From: an uncultured bacterium
Lineage (GTDB): Bacteria > Cyanobacteriota > Vampirovibrionia > Gastranaerophilales > Gastranaerophilaceae
Direction: 5' to 3'
Assembly (NCBI GenBank): GCA_948433295.1
Contig: CAOJDT010000002.1
Span: 1 to 63,714, forward strand
Length of the DNA stretch: 63,714 nt
Shown here: piece by piece, positions 17,879-27,199 of the stretch
Numbering within the stretch: position 1 is the stretch's first letter
Layout of the letters: every line of letters begins with the position of its first letter
The notes under the pieces: model-generated
The model's database searches: none
What the model was told of the DNA's origin: nothing
What the model saw: the letters and a program-made list of their open reading frames with translations, nothing else
Made by a program: the position numbers and the translations under genes

Positions 17879-20066
17879 TTTTATCCTCATTAGAAGCTTT
17901 GTCTTCAAGTTGTTTAATCTTGTTTTCAAGATCTTCATCAAGCATTTTTGACGGAAGATTTATTTTATTTTTCTTCAATTCTTCTTCAATATTTTCCTGG
18001 TACTTAATACGATTATGCTGCATTCCGCGAAGGATTCTACTGAACGTCGCAGCTATAACTTTAATATCATGAAGTGTCAACGGACTGTCTGCAAGCTGAC
18101 CGTCATTGAGTCTTTCTACGATAATTTTATCAATAATATTTTCAATTTCTTCTGAAGTAGGATTTTTCAATGAACGAACCGCAGATTCAACGGCATCGGC
18201 AATCATAAGAATCGCGGTCTCCTTCATATTAGGTTTAGGTCCTGTGTAACGGAATTGTTCTTCCTTAACGTTTTCAAGCCCCTCCTCCATGACAGCCTGA
18301 TTGTAAAAGTAACTTGCAAGCCCTTCACCATGGTGTTGAAGAATAAAGTTATTAATAACAGGCGGAAGCCCGTATTCTTTTGCAAGTTCAATACCGTCTT
18401 TCGGGTGGGCAGTAATAACCATTTTGCTTAATCTCGGATTAAGCTTTGTATGCGGATTTTCAATACCAAAATAAGATTGGTTTTCCACAAAGAAAAGCGG
18501 ACGTTTAAGTTTTCCTATATCGTGATAAAAAGCCCCTACCCGAGCCAGAATAGGATTTGCACCTATAGCTTCCGCTGCGGCTTCGCAAAGGTTTGAAACC
18601 ATCAAACTGTGATGATAAGTTCCCGGAGCCTCAAACTGTAAACGTTTCAACAATGGTTGATTATGGTCTGCAAGTTCAGCAAGACCGTAAGGAGTATTAA
18701 TTTTAAACATGCTTTCGAATAACGGTAATGTTCCAAGCGCAATCATAGAACTCACAATACCGTTAAGAGCAATAAATATACTGTTTTTAAAAATTAAAAT
18801 GCTGCTTACGTCAATGAGACAACGTTCAAGAACATAAATTGCAAGAAGAATTATAAGCCCTGCAAGAGAGATTACAAAACCAGCCTTAATCAGGTCAAAT
18901 CTTCTTGAATAACGAATCTGTGAAATTGTTACCATTGAAACAAGACTAAGCATCGAGAAAGTTACCAGAATTTGCGCAGGATACTGCACCCCGACAGTCA
19001 AAACCGAAAGCAGTATAATCGCAGCTACAAACGCAACTCTCGGATTTGTAAAAATAGCCAGAAGCAATACAAATGCAGGTATAGGCAGAACACAAGGCGA
19101 AAAACCTGTAGGCATTACAACAGCAATTCCCGCTAATATAAGCGCCAACACTGCAGAAATTGCCATATATCTCGGTTCCAAGAACTGTTTTTCAAAGAAT
19201 TTCATATAAGTAATGAAAACAAGAGTTGCAAGAAATACGAGTATGTAAATTGCGGCAAGCCCCTGCCAATTTAGTTCATAAACATTATAACCTGCTTGTC
19301 TCAAAGCATCACGTTTCAATCTGGTTACAGGCTCACCTTCAAAAAGAATTTTATCACCTTTTTGGAAAGTAATTTCATAAGGTTTGACCGAATTTTCGGC
19401 ATTTTTGCGCGCGATTTCGGTTGCAAATTCATCGACAACGAGATTTGGAACAATTATTTGGCTCAAAATACCGTTGATAACCGTTATTTGACGTTTTGAA
19501 ACATTAGCAACCAGATTTTCACTTATTATATTATTAACGTTTGAGTTTTCGAAGTCTTTTTCACTGATACCTTTTTGTAAAATATTTGCAAGCGTCAGGC
19601 TTGATTTATCAAAAACTTCATGCAAAGCTGCATCATCAGATTTTAAAAGAAAATTAATAATAAAATTTTTATTATTATCGTTTGATAAATCAAATAATAT
19701 ATTAAGTTCTTCTTGCTTAACCGCGTCCGTAACATCTTTTTTACGGATCTGAATAACAGAATTTTCCAGAGTCGAAAGGTTATTTTTAATAAAATCGTCT
19801 TCTGCAGGCGCGAGAATCGGATCAACTTTCTGCGACATTTCTCTTTTGTGCTGCTCCGTACGTTTGACATCAACAACTTTTATTGTTTTCTGCGCGATAA
19901 TGTCTTTTTTACTGATTCCGTTTTCAACTATTGTTTGAAAAAAGAAATTCTGAGATGCAATAACACCCGTCATTAAGATTGTAAAAACAAGAAACCCTAA
20001 TGCTTTCAAGGCTTGCGACGAAAAGAAAAAGTCACGTATTCTCGTTGTTAAAATCAATTTATTCAT
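17868..20066 (-). CDS. 7TM-HD family phosphohydrolase, c-di-AMP phosphodiesterase PgpH type
   Basis: 732 residues: one N-terminal membrane helix (about 22-40), an extracytoplasmic 7TMR-HDED domain (45-265), seven membrane helices (268-455) and a cytoplasmic HD domain. The HD residues are 'GTYHHSLMVSNL' (about 482-493), 'YHDIGKLKRP' (HD at 515-516), 'TAHPKDGIELAKEYG' and 'FILQHHGEG'. The family member PgpH degrades c-di-AMP. The diadenylate cyclase CdaA is encoded elsewhere in the window, so both synthesis and breakdown are present. It overlaps ybeY. Confidence 0.92.
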   Translation of the reverse strand: MNKLILTTRIRDFFFSSQALKALGFLVFTILMTGVIASQNFFFQTIVENGISKKDIIAQKTIKVVDVKRTEQHKREMSQKVDPILAPAEDDFIKNNLSTLENSVIQIRKKDVTDAVKQEELNILFDLSNDNNKNFIINFLLKSDDAALHEVFDKSSLTLANILQKGISEKDFENSNVNNIISENLVANVSKRQITVINGILSQIIVPNLVVDEFATEIARKNAENSVKPYEITFQKGDKILFEGEPVTRLKRDALRQAGYNVYELNWQGLAAIYILVFLATLVFITYMKFFEKQFLEPRYMAISAVLALILAGIAVVMPTGFSPCVLPIPAFVLLLAIFTNPRVAFVAAIILLSVLTVGVQYPAQILVTFSMLSLVSMVTISQIRYSRRFDLIKAGFVISLAGLIILLAIYVLERCLIDVSSILIFKNSIFIALNGIVSSMIALGTLPLFESMFKINTPYGLAELADHNQPLLKRLQFEAPGTYHHSLMVSNLCEAAAEAIGANPILARVGAFYHDIGKLKRPLFFVENQSYFGIENPHTKLNPRLSKMVITAHPKDGIELAKEYGLPPVINNFILQHHGEGLASYFYNQAVMEEGLENVKEEQFRYTGPKPNMKETAILMIADAVESAVRSLKNPTSEEIENIIDKIIVERLNDGQLADSPLTLHDIKVIAATFSRILRGMQHNRIKYQENIEEELKKNKINLPSKMLDEDLENKIKQLEDKASNEDKNEN

Positions 20067-20101
20067 TATTTATAATCATCCTCTAATTCGAAATTGTATC
20101 T

Positions 20102-21061
20102 TTATTTTATATCTTCAGAGTAATTTTTCAACCCTGCCGATTTAACCATTCGTTGAACATCTTCGATAAGTTTACGGTTAATCGAAATAAGTTCGGACAA
20201 CACAGCAATCAATGACACTTGAACACCTGTAATCAAAAGAATTGCTGCAAGAATGAGTGATTGAACATGTCCTTGCCCGCCTCCGTTAAGGAAATAGTAT
20301 AAAAATCTTGCTCCGACAATCAGACCCGAAAACAGAAATAAACTTCCGAACGAAATAAAAAATCTAAACGGACGATAAATTATAAACATGCGAAGCATCG
20401 TAAAAATCGAACGACGAATATACTGAAACATATTTTTGAACAATCTTGATTTACGCAATTCGGGATTAACATCAACCTCAACACATTCTGTCACAAGCCC
20501 TTTAGCCTTAGCCTGAATAATAGTATCAAGCGTATAGGTATAATTATCAAATACATTCAACTGTAACGCGGCGTTTCGTGAAAAAGCACGAAATCCGCTC
20601 GGAGCATCTTTTACGTCTGTTTTACTTACTAGACGCATAACCTGTGAACCTAGTTTTTGAAGAACTTTTTTCAAAAATGAAAAATGTTTGATTTTTGAAA
20701 CAGGACGTGTACCGATTACTATATCAGCTTTATGTTCAAGAATCGGTTTAATAAGTTCTTTAATATATTTAGCATTATATTGATTATCAGCATCGGTATT
20801 CACAATAATATCGGCACCCATATCAAGAGCTTTGTTAATCCCTGCACTGAAAGCTTTTGCAAGCCCCTTATTCACGCCAAGAGAAATTATACTGTCAACC
20901 TTAAGCCCTTTTGCCACTTCAACTGTTTTATCAACTGAGCCGTCATCTATAACAAGAATCTCAATTTCATCAATTCCCTCAATCTCTTTCGGTAAATCAT
21001 TTACTGTTACGGGAAGAGATTTTTCTTCATTGTAGCAGGGAATCTGAATTACAAGTTTCAT
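20102..21061 (-). CDS. Family 2 glycosyltransferase (polyprenyl-phosphate sugar synthase-like) with C-terminal membrane helices
   Basis: 319 residues. ATG 21061 is chosen because AGAGGA stands 7 bases upstream. GT2 motifs are 'IPCYNEEKSLP', 'VIDDGSVDKT' and the DxD-containing 'NTDADNQY', with the acceptor-side 'GFRAFSRNAAL'. Two hydrophobic segments follow (about 230-255 and 270-300), as in DPM1/GtrB-like enzymes that load sugars on polyprenyl phosphate at the inner membrane. The divergent GT39 gene next door could use such a lipid-linked sugar. Confidence 0.87.
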   Translation of the reverse strand: MKLVIQIPCYNEEKSLPVTVNDLPKEIEGIDEIEILVIDDGSVDKTVEVAKGLKVDSIISLGVNKGLAKAFSAGINKALDMGADIIVNTDADNQYNAKYIKELIKPILEHKADIVIGTRPVSKIKHFSFLKKVLQKLGSQVMRLVSKTDVKDAPSGFRAFSRNAALQLNVFDNYTYTLDTIIQAKAKGLVTECVEVDVNPELRKSRLFKNMFQYIRRSIFTMLRMFIIYRPFRFFISFGSLFLFSGLIVGARFLYYFLNGGGQGHVQSLILAAILLITGVQVSLIAVLSELISINRKLIEDVQRMVKSAGLKNYSEDIK

Positions 21062-21129
21062 ACATATCCTCTTTCTTATTTTTTTTATTATATAATTAAA
21101 ATATAATATTTTCAAACGGGGATTATTAA

Positions 21130-22761
21130 ATGGGTATCTTGATTATTACAATAATCGGAGCATTATTGAGATTATTGTTTATTGATAAGGCTGAAGGACT
21201 TTGGAATGATGAATATGTTTCATGGTATACAGCTTCACAACCTTTAACAAACGGCTTTTTGGAAAGTATAAAGGCGCAATGTCACATGCCTTTTTATTAT
21301 ATTTATTTAAAAGTATTTATGTCGATTTTCAACGACAGTGATTTAGTATTGAGACTAACTTCCGTACTTGCAGGTGTTGCAGCAATTCCTGTAATGTATC
21401 TTGTCGGAAAGATAAAAGATAAACAAACGGGAACAATAGCCGCAATAATAACTGCACTCAGTTCGTTTTTGATTTACTATTCACAAGAAGTCAGACTTTA
21501 TTCGGTTCTGTTTCTTTTTTCAGCATTATCGCTGTTATTTACATTAAAATTTATCCGAAAGACCAACAAAAACAATCTTATCGGTCTTATTATTTCTAAT
21601 ATTCTAATTTTATTCACGCACACTATAGGTTTTGTTTACGTATTTTTCAACCTGATATTTATAAGTGTATTTTTATTCAAAAAATATAAAAAAGAAATTA
21701 TAAGCCTGTGGGTTTTTGTAAAAATTTCAGCAATCATATTTCTTCCGTTGATAATAAAAATATTTACGACAAAATCATTCTCGCAATGGTGGGGAACCTT
21801 TACTACCGCAAAATTCGGATTTTTGATGTCAGATTATTTTTCACCAATGCTCACAAATCTTGTAAATTCACCTTTGAGATTTTTTTACAATCCGAATTCC
21901 GAATTCATAATATTCGCACTCATTCCTTCTTTAATTGCAGTATTTTGGATTGCAAAATCTCTTTATAAAAACAAAATAAATACAGGTTTATTTTTGGTAA
22001 GCCTATGCACGGTTCTCACACTTGTTGTTGCGGCAATATCAGGCAAACTCGTATTTATCACAAAATATTCCATTGAAATTTATCCGACATTAATTTTTCT
22101 TGCAGCATTCGGAGCTTGCTCAATTAATAAAAAAATAATCCGCTACGGAATAATTTCGATATTTTGTTTGCTTCAGATTATTTTTCTAATTATAAGCCCG
22201 ATTTCGGCGCCTAAGATTAAAAGAGGACAGGGGCATGCAATAGTCGCAGATTTAATAAACAAATCTAACCTTAAAAAAGACGATATCATTATTCTCGAAT
22301 ACTATCCGCAATCTCGTTTCGAAAAATATATTGACTTTTCGGATTATAGAGTATATTCGATTGATAAAGGAAATTTTGCAGAATACATGTCACCGGAAGG
22401 AGATTATCAAAAAGCTTATAGAGAAGGAAAAGAGCTTTATAAAGAAGCTTTTGCATCAAACAATAACCTTTATCTCAAATACCGTCTCCAAAACGATATT
22501 GTAAATAATATGAAAGAAAATCAAAGTGTTCTTGTAATCATGCTTAACAGTGTTGCATTTTATCCTTCTAATGTTATGATGAGTATAGTTTCTGATGAAA
22601 CTCTGTACAACAAAACACCTTTATTATTTTTAGTTTTCTCGCATATTAAAACCGGAGTCTTTAATGACTTGTCTGAAAGTCTTACGAGGATTGACTTTAG
22701 AAGTAGAGGCGATTGGTCTGCAGTAAAGTTCACAAAACTTAATAAAATGGAGCATGAATAG
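21130..22761 (+). CDS. GT39-type membrane glycosyltransferase (ArnT/PMT-like)
   Basis: 543 residues with about ten or more membrane helices. The first periplasmic loop has the acidic 'LWNDEYVSWYTA' motif, a 'CHMPFYYIYLK' segment and 'SQEVRLYSVLF', as in the dolichyl-phosphate-mannose-protein mannosyltransferase clan. Such enzymes transfer a sugar from a polyprenyl-phosphate donor on the outer face of the inner membrane. Two TATAAT boxes (21091-21096, 21102-21107) lie upstream. It is divergent from a GT2 enzyme that may make its donor. Confidence 0.85.
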   Translation: MGILIITIIGALLRLLFIDKAEGLWNDEYVSWYTASQPLTNGFLESIKAQCHMPFYYIYLKVFMSIFNDSDLVLRLTSVLAGVAAIPVMYLVGKIKDKQTGTIAAIITALSSFLIYYSQEVRLYSVLFLFSALSLLFTLKFIRKTNKNNLIGLIISNILILFTHTIGFVYVFFNLIFISVFLFKKYKKEIISLWVFVKISAIIFLPLIIKIFTTKSFSQWWGTFTTAKFGFLMSDYFSPMLTNLVNSPLRFFYNPNSEFIIFALIPSLIAVFWIAKSLYKNKINTGLFLVSLCTVLTLVVAAISGKLVFITKYSIEIYPTLIFLAAFGACSINKKIIRYGIISIFCLLQIIFLIISPISAPKIKRGQGHAIVADLINKSNLKKDDIIILEYYPQSRFEKYIDFSDYRVYSIDKGNFAEYMSPEGDYQKAYREGKELYKEAFASNNNLYLKYRLQNDIVNNMKENQSVLVIMLNSVAFYPSNVMMSIVSDETLYNKTPLLFLVFSHIKTGVFNDLSESLTRIDFRSRGDWSAVKFTKLNKMEHE

Positions 22762-22823
22762 CAATTTTTATTATGTTTGAACCTATATATATATAGAAGG
22801 GTTTAGTAAAAAAAGATAGTGTT

Positions 22824-24266
22824 ATGAAGGTAGAAAAAGTAAATTTTAAAACGTACAACAGTTCGCCAAAATTACGCGTCACAAGCGGATTCAGTAAGAA
22901 CGAACCTGTTGGAGATACGACAAGTTTTACAGGCGTCCCAAAAGGTGAAATCGTAAAAGATATTCAAAAACTCATGCCGCGTTCAATCAATATGATGAAC
23001 AAATTTGCGGATAATATGGGTGAGATATCCAATATCCTTATTAACGCGGCAGGTACAGGTCTCGTTGCGCCGATATTTATCAAATACAATCCGTTGTCGA
23101 AAACCGACGAAGATACAAGAACATATTCTGCATGGAGACAACCTCTTTCAGCCGTACTTGCAATCGGTACACAAGCTACCATGGTAGCACCTTTCAACAA
23201 CCTTCTCAGCTGGATGTCAAACAGCGGTTGCTGTGAAGATTATTACAATAAAACAAACTTCCAGGATTCCTCTTACATCCGCAAATTAATCAAAAAAACA
23301 AACAAAGGGCTTACTAAAGAACAACTCGATAAACTCGTATCTGATGAACAGAAAAAACAATATAACGAATTAATCGAAAATCTGAGAAATAAAAATACTA
23401 TCTATATCAAGCATTATAACGCAGAAACAACGGCTATGGATGCAGATTCATTGAAAAATCTGCAACTTGAAACTCTCGAACAAATGCTTAAAGAAGATAA
23501 CAAAAAACTTGAAACTTGTACTACAAAAAGCGGAAAACGTGCAATTAGAAGCGCATTTCTTACCCGCCAAAATGATACGGCAAAAGCAGTATTAACAGAA
23601 ATTGACGCAAAATTCAAAACCTTAAATACACTTTCAGAATACGATAAGTATCTCGGCGATAAAATTGATAATTTAAAAAGCTCAAAAGCTGATAAAGAAC
23701 TCATCGAAATGATAAAAGAAATTCGTGACCGCGGTATAGCTAAAACAACAAAAGATACAGCCGGCGCGGTTATGGATGAAATGCAAAATAAAGTTACAAA
23801 AATGCTTTCTCACGTGAACACATACTCCGAAAAACTTTCGGAAGAAGAAATTCTTAAACACGTTGAACGAAGCGTTAAAGACAGAAAAGAAGCCCTGAAT
23901 ACTTCCATCAAGCTTATTAATGAAATCAAAACCGATCTTAATAGCGGTGCAACAATAAGCGAAATCGAAGCAAAAATTGAAGACTTCCTTAAAAAGAATC
24001 CGCTCAAAGAAGATTGCAGTATAAAATCAAAATACGCAGAAAAAATTGCCGAAAAATTCAAAAGTAATGTCGAAGGCAGCCTAAAAGGTTCAAAACAATT
24101 TACGGGTCTTGTAATTTCCCTTCTCGTACTACCTGTAACCTGCTACCTCTTAAACTATATCTACCCGATATTTATGGATGCGGTGTTCCCGAATCTTTCA
24201 AATAAAAAACATGACAATGAAGCCTCTGCACTTGTTGCAAAAGCTCCTAAGAAAGAGGAGGTTTAA
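22824..24266 (+). CDS. Hypothetical coiled-coil membrane protein with SFTG word
   Basis: 480 residues. The basic N-terminal tail contains 'TTSFTGVPKGEI' (about 36-47). A conserved-looking, partly hydrophobic segment covers about 55-140 ('ILINAAGTGLVAPIFIKYNP', 'AVLAIGTQATMVAPFNNL'), then a long Lys/Glu-rich helical region (150-410) and one or two membrane helices near 415-440. No known domain recognised. It is 2 bp before the next gene, so the pair very likely works together. Confidence 0.6.
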   Translation: MKVEKVNFKTYNSSPKLRVTSGFSKNEPVGDTTSFTGVPKGEIVKDIQKLMPRSINMMNKFADNMGEISNILINAAGTGLVAPIFIKYNPLSKTDEDTRTYSAWRQPLSAVLAIGTQATMVAPFNNLLSWMSNSGCCEDYYNKTNFQDSSYIRKLIKKTNKGLTKEQLDKLVSDEQKKQYNELIENLRNKNTIYIKHYNAETTAMDADSLKNLQLETLEQMLKEDNKKLETCTTKSGKRAIRSAFLTRQNDTAKAVLTEIDAKFKTLNTLSEYDKYLGDKIDNLKSSKADKELIEMIKEIRDRGIAKTTKDTAGAVMDEMQNKVTKMLSHVNTYSEKLSEEEILKHVERSVKDRKEALNTSIKLINEIKTDLNSGATISEIEAKIEDFLKKNPLKEDCSIKSKYAEKIAEKFKSNVEGSLKGSKQFTGLVISLLVLPVTCYLLNYIYPIFMDAVFPNLSNKKHDNEASALVAKAPKKEEV

Positions 24267-24268
24267 TT

Positions 24269-24943
24269 ATGAGTAAGATTAATCCTATACTTAACAACGT
24301 AGTTATTAAACCTCTCAGAAAAATGTCAGTAGCTCCGGGTATGGAAAAAGTTCGTAAAGGATTCTGTAATAACAACCTTGGATTGATTAACGGTATTGCA
24401 ATTTCTTCAATCATCCTTAAAGACGGTCTCGGCTGCTATATGTATGTTACACAAAGTTTAAACAACAAAAAAATCCCTGATGATAAACGTAAATTCGTTG
24501 CAGCACTTGACCTTGCTAACGGCGGATTGATGATTGCAATGCAAATATTGTTGCACATGACTATTTCAAATAAATTAGTTCAATCTAAAATGTTTAACAA
24601 ACTGTATGGAAAATACTTCAGCAGAAGCGTTACGAAAGGTTATCAGGCAATTCTGAAAAGTCAGGACAAATACAAAAACATGACAGGCCAACAATTCCAC
24701 GCGGCAATGGATACAATCCACGGCAAGGCTGTTGGCGCATTCAGTAATATCACATCCCTCTTTGCGGCAACAACAATCGGTAAACGTATTATCGTTCCGT
24801 TTATGGCTACACCTCTAGCTGATAAAACTAAAGCCTGGATGTGCAGAAACGATAAGCCTCAAGAAATCAGCCCTGAAACAAAAAATACTTACAACGAAGC
24901 TAAACCTGAAAATAATAAAAAAGAAGAAACTAAAAAAGCATAA
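24269..24943 (+). CDS. Hypothetical membrane-associated protein, partner of the upstream gene
   Basis: 224 residues with moderately hydrophobic segments ('LGLINGIAISSIILKDGLGC', 'GGLMIAMQILLHMTI', 'AVGAFSNITSLFAATTIG') and a charged Pro/Lys/Glu-rich tail. It begins 2 bp after the preceding gene with a GGAGG ribosome binding site and is closed by a terminator. No family recognised. Confidence 0.58.
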   Translation: MSKINPILNNVVIKPLRKMSVAPGMEKVRKGFCNNNLGLINGIAISSIILKDGLGCYMYVTQSLNNKKIPDDKRKFVAALDLANGGLMIAMQILLHMTISNKLVQSKMFNKLYGKYFSRSVTKGYQAILKSQDKYKNMTGQQFHAAMDTIHGKAVGAFSNITSLFAATTIGKRIIVPFMATPLADKTKAWMCRNDKPQEISPETKNTYNEAKPENNKKEETKKA

Positions 24944-24947
24944 AAAT

Positions 24948-24982
24948 AACAAATCCTGTAATAATTTACAGGATTTGTTTTA
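24948..24982. terminator. Rho-independent terminator
   Basis: Perfect 14-bp stem (AACAAATCCTGTAA / TTACAGGATTTGTT) with a 4-nt loop and a T run, between convergent genes and likely used in both directions. Confidence 0.88.
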
Positions 24983-24984
24983 TT

Positions 24985-25332
24985 TTAGAATGGTTTTGTT
25001 TGATTAAGTTTCAATCTCAAATCTCTAAATCTTGCGATATCTTCCTGAGTTTTACCCGAATCCTTAAAGACTGCCTGAGCTGAAGGGTGAACCATCAAAA
25101 CATAATCCATATGAATTTCGAGGAAATTATATTTTCTAGGAGCCTGATTAACGTTTCTCGGATAGATTTCCGCATTTGTAACGGCAAGGAATCTTCTTTC
25201 TTTGTCGTTCAACAAATCCGTTAATTCACGGTTTGTATTTGTATACTTAGAAACGTGAACCACGCCTTTGATATCGTGATCTACAGTTAAAATACTGACT
25301 TCAATAGGAACCGTATCTATATTCTTTGCCAT
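24985..25332 (-). CDS. Small conserved-looking hypothetical protein
   Basis: 115 residues, soluble, with beta-rich words such as 'VSILTVDHDIKGVVHVSKY' and 'RRFLAVTNAEIYP'. The 'RRFLAVTNAEI' type segment resembles small cyanobacterial-type proteins of unknown function. It is a single-gene unit with its stop facing a terminator. Confidence 0.55.
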   Translation of the reverse strand: MAKNIDTVPIEVSILTVDHDIKGVVHVSKYTNTNRELTDLLNDKERRFLAVTNAEIYPRNVNQAPRKYNFLEIHMDYVLMVHPSAQAVFKDSGKTQEDIARFRDLRLKLNQTKPF

Positions 25333-25407
25333 CTTCTTCTTATCCTTTAATAATCTTTGCCTTGTTTAATTTTAAGTATATTATATTTTTCCCGAATTGT
25401 CTATATG

Positions 25408-26286
25408 TTAAATTTTGTCAATTCTTTTTTTCATTCTAATACCGTAGACTTCGTGTAAGTCTCCAACAGACATAAACGCGCAAGGATCGATTCTTCTGAC
25501 TACTTCTTTAAGTTTACTTAATTCAAGACGTGAAACAACGCAATAAATAATCGTTTTATTTGCACCCGAATATCCGCCTTTACCGTGAAGATAGGTTACA
25601 CCGACATCAAGTTCTTCAATCAGTGCCTTTCCGATATCTTCAGCGCAATCGCTTATAATACGCAGAGATTTAGAAGATTCGACCCCTTCAAGAACAACAT
25701 CAATAACACGGTAAGCAATAAAATAGGTTAAAATGGAATACATAGCCTGTTCCCATCCGAAAACCATCCCTGATGCACCGTAAATAAAAATATTGAATCC
25801 CATAATTATCTCACCGACAGAAAGTCCGAATTTTTTAGACAAAACCAGCGACATAATTTCCGTACCGTCAAGAGAACCTTCATTTTTAAGAACAATACCA
25901 ACTCCCACACCGAGAATCATACCACCGAAAACCGTCGCAAGAAGATGGTCTTCCGTAACTCTCAGATGATGAAACAGGTTGGTCGCAATACCGAGCATTG
26001 CAATTGCGTAAAAAGTTTGTAATACGAACTTTTTTCCCATTTTTGTAAGCGCTAATGCAACAAAAGGAATATTCAAAAGAACAATTAAAAGACCGAGATT
26101 GTATTTAAAAAGGTGACTCAAAATCATTGAAACACCGACAATTCCGCCGTCAATCATGTCATTTGGAACGAGAAAACCTTCAATTGCAAAACCTGCAATA
26201 AATGCACCAAGGGTTAAAAATATAACTTTTTTTATTAAATCACCTATTGTAATTTTTGAAGATTTTGCTGATGCGGTTTGAGCCAT
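25408..26286 (-). CDS. YitT-family membrane protein (DUF161 plus DUF2179)
   Basis: 292 residues: five to six membrane helices, including 'LVPNDMIDGGIVGVSMIL' and 'GSLDGTEIMSLVLSKKFG', followed by a cytoplasmic DUF2179 domain ('ALIEELDVGVTYLHGKGGYS' through 'CVVSRLELSKLKEVVRRIDP'). Function is unproven; a transporter or sensor role has been suggested for the family. It starts 3 bp after cdaA and belongs to the lysA-cdaA-yitT operon. Confidence 0.9.
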   Translation of the reverse strand: MAQTASAKSSKITIGDLIKKVIFLTLGAFIAGFAIEGFLVPNDMIDGGIVGVSMILSHLFKYNLGLLIVLLNIPFVALALTKMGKKFVLQTFYAIAMLGIATNLFHHLRVTEDHLLATVFGGMILGVGVGIVLKNEGSLDGTEIMSLVLSKKFGLSVGEIIMGFNIFIYGASGMVFGWEQAMYSILTYFIAYRVIDVVLEGVESSKSLRIISDCAEDIGKALIEELDVGVTYLHGKGGYSGANKTIIYCVVSRLELSKLKEVVRRIDPCAFMSVGDLHEVYGIRMKKRIDKI

Positions 26287-26289
26287 TAA

Positions 26290-27198
26290 TTAATCCTTTT
26301 TATCTATATTTTTTCTGATTGTAATAAAATTATTTATTTTAAAAATAGTTTTTTTGCCACTCTCAATTTCCTCATTTTTATACCCGAGAATATTTTCCAA
26401 ATCGTTTTTGAGAGTAACAAGATCTTCGTATTTTTTCAAAATACCGTCCAAAGCGATAGAAACATCACCTGTTTCTTCCGAAACAACAAGACATGCCGCT
26501 TCACTGGTTTCTGACATTCCGAGAGCAGCTCTGTGGCGGGTTCCGTATTTCCAACTGAGTTTAGGATCTTCTGTTAAAGGCAAAAGAACACCTGCCGAAA
26601 TTATTTTAGAATCGTTAATTACCACAGCACCGTCATGGAGCGGAGTATTAGGGTGAAAAATCGTCAACAGAAGTTCTGTTGAAACATCCGCATTCAACTT
26701 TGTACCAACATCATAATAGGTATTACTTAAATCATTTTGAAAAACGATTAAAGCGCCGGTGTGTGTTTTTGATAAAAATCTTACCGATTCTATAATTTCT
26801 TTAATAACATCAATTTTTTCATCGTGTTCAGGTTTGGAAGTATTCGAAGTAAACGCTTTACTGATAAAATCTGCCTGACCCAAAAATCCTAAAAAGCGGC
26901 GTAATTCAGGTTGAAAGATTACGATTAAACTCAAAGAAACAAGCGTAACTATTGATTTCAAAAACATTCCCAGAATTTTCAAATCAAATCGAACCAGAGT
27001 TTCACCGAAAATCCAAACAAAAATAAGAATAAAAATTCCTTTTACAAATTTTTCGGACTGAGTATTTTTGATAAATTTCTTGTAAAAGGTATACAAAATC
27101 ATAACGATAATAAGTATTTCAAAAGCATTTGTCCAGTTAAAAGACAAATCCATTGCGCCTAATTGAAATTGTAAGTATGAAATAATATTATCCAACAT
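26290..27198 (-). CDS. cdaA: Diadenylate cyclase CdaA (c-di-AMP synthase)
   Basis: 302 residues with three N-terminal membrane helices (about 25-95) and a DAC domain. The catalytic signatures are DGA (189-191, in 'TPLHDGAVVIND') and RHR (221-223, in 'KYGTRHRAALGMSE'). It joins two ATP into c-di-AMP at the membrane, a signal for osmolyte and cell-wall homeostasis. The gene begins 1 bp after lysA and is followed by yitT. The matching PgpH-type hydrolase is encoded at about 18-20 kb. Confidence 0.96.
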   Translation of the reverse strand: MLDNIISYLQFQLGAMDLSFNWTNAFEILIIVMILYTFYKKFIKNTQSEKFVKGIFILIFVWIFGETLVRFDLKILGMFLKSIVTLVSLSLIVIFQPELRRFLGFLGQADFISKAFTSNTSKPEHDEKIDVIKEIIESVRFLSKTHTGALIVFQNDLSNTYYDVGTKLNADVSTELLLTIFHPNTPLHDGAVVINDSKIISAGVLLPLTEDPKLSWKYGTRHRAALGMSETSEAACLVVSEETGDVSIALDGILKKYEDLVTLKNDLENILGYKNEEIESGKKTIFKINNFITIRKNIDKKD

Positions 27199-27199
27199 T

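Noticed and set aside
17384-17941. Longer ybeY starting at 17941
   Set aside because: The extra 21 residues are Lys/Leu-rich read-through of the overlapping 7TM-HD gene; ATG 17878 gives the normal YbeY length.
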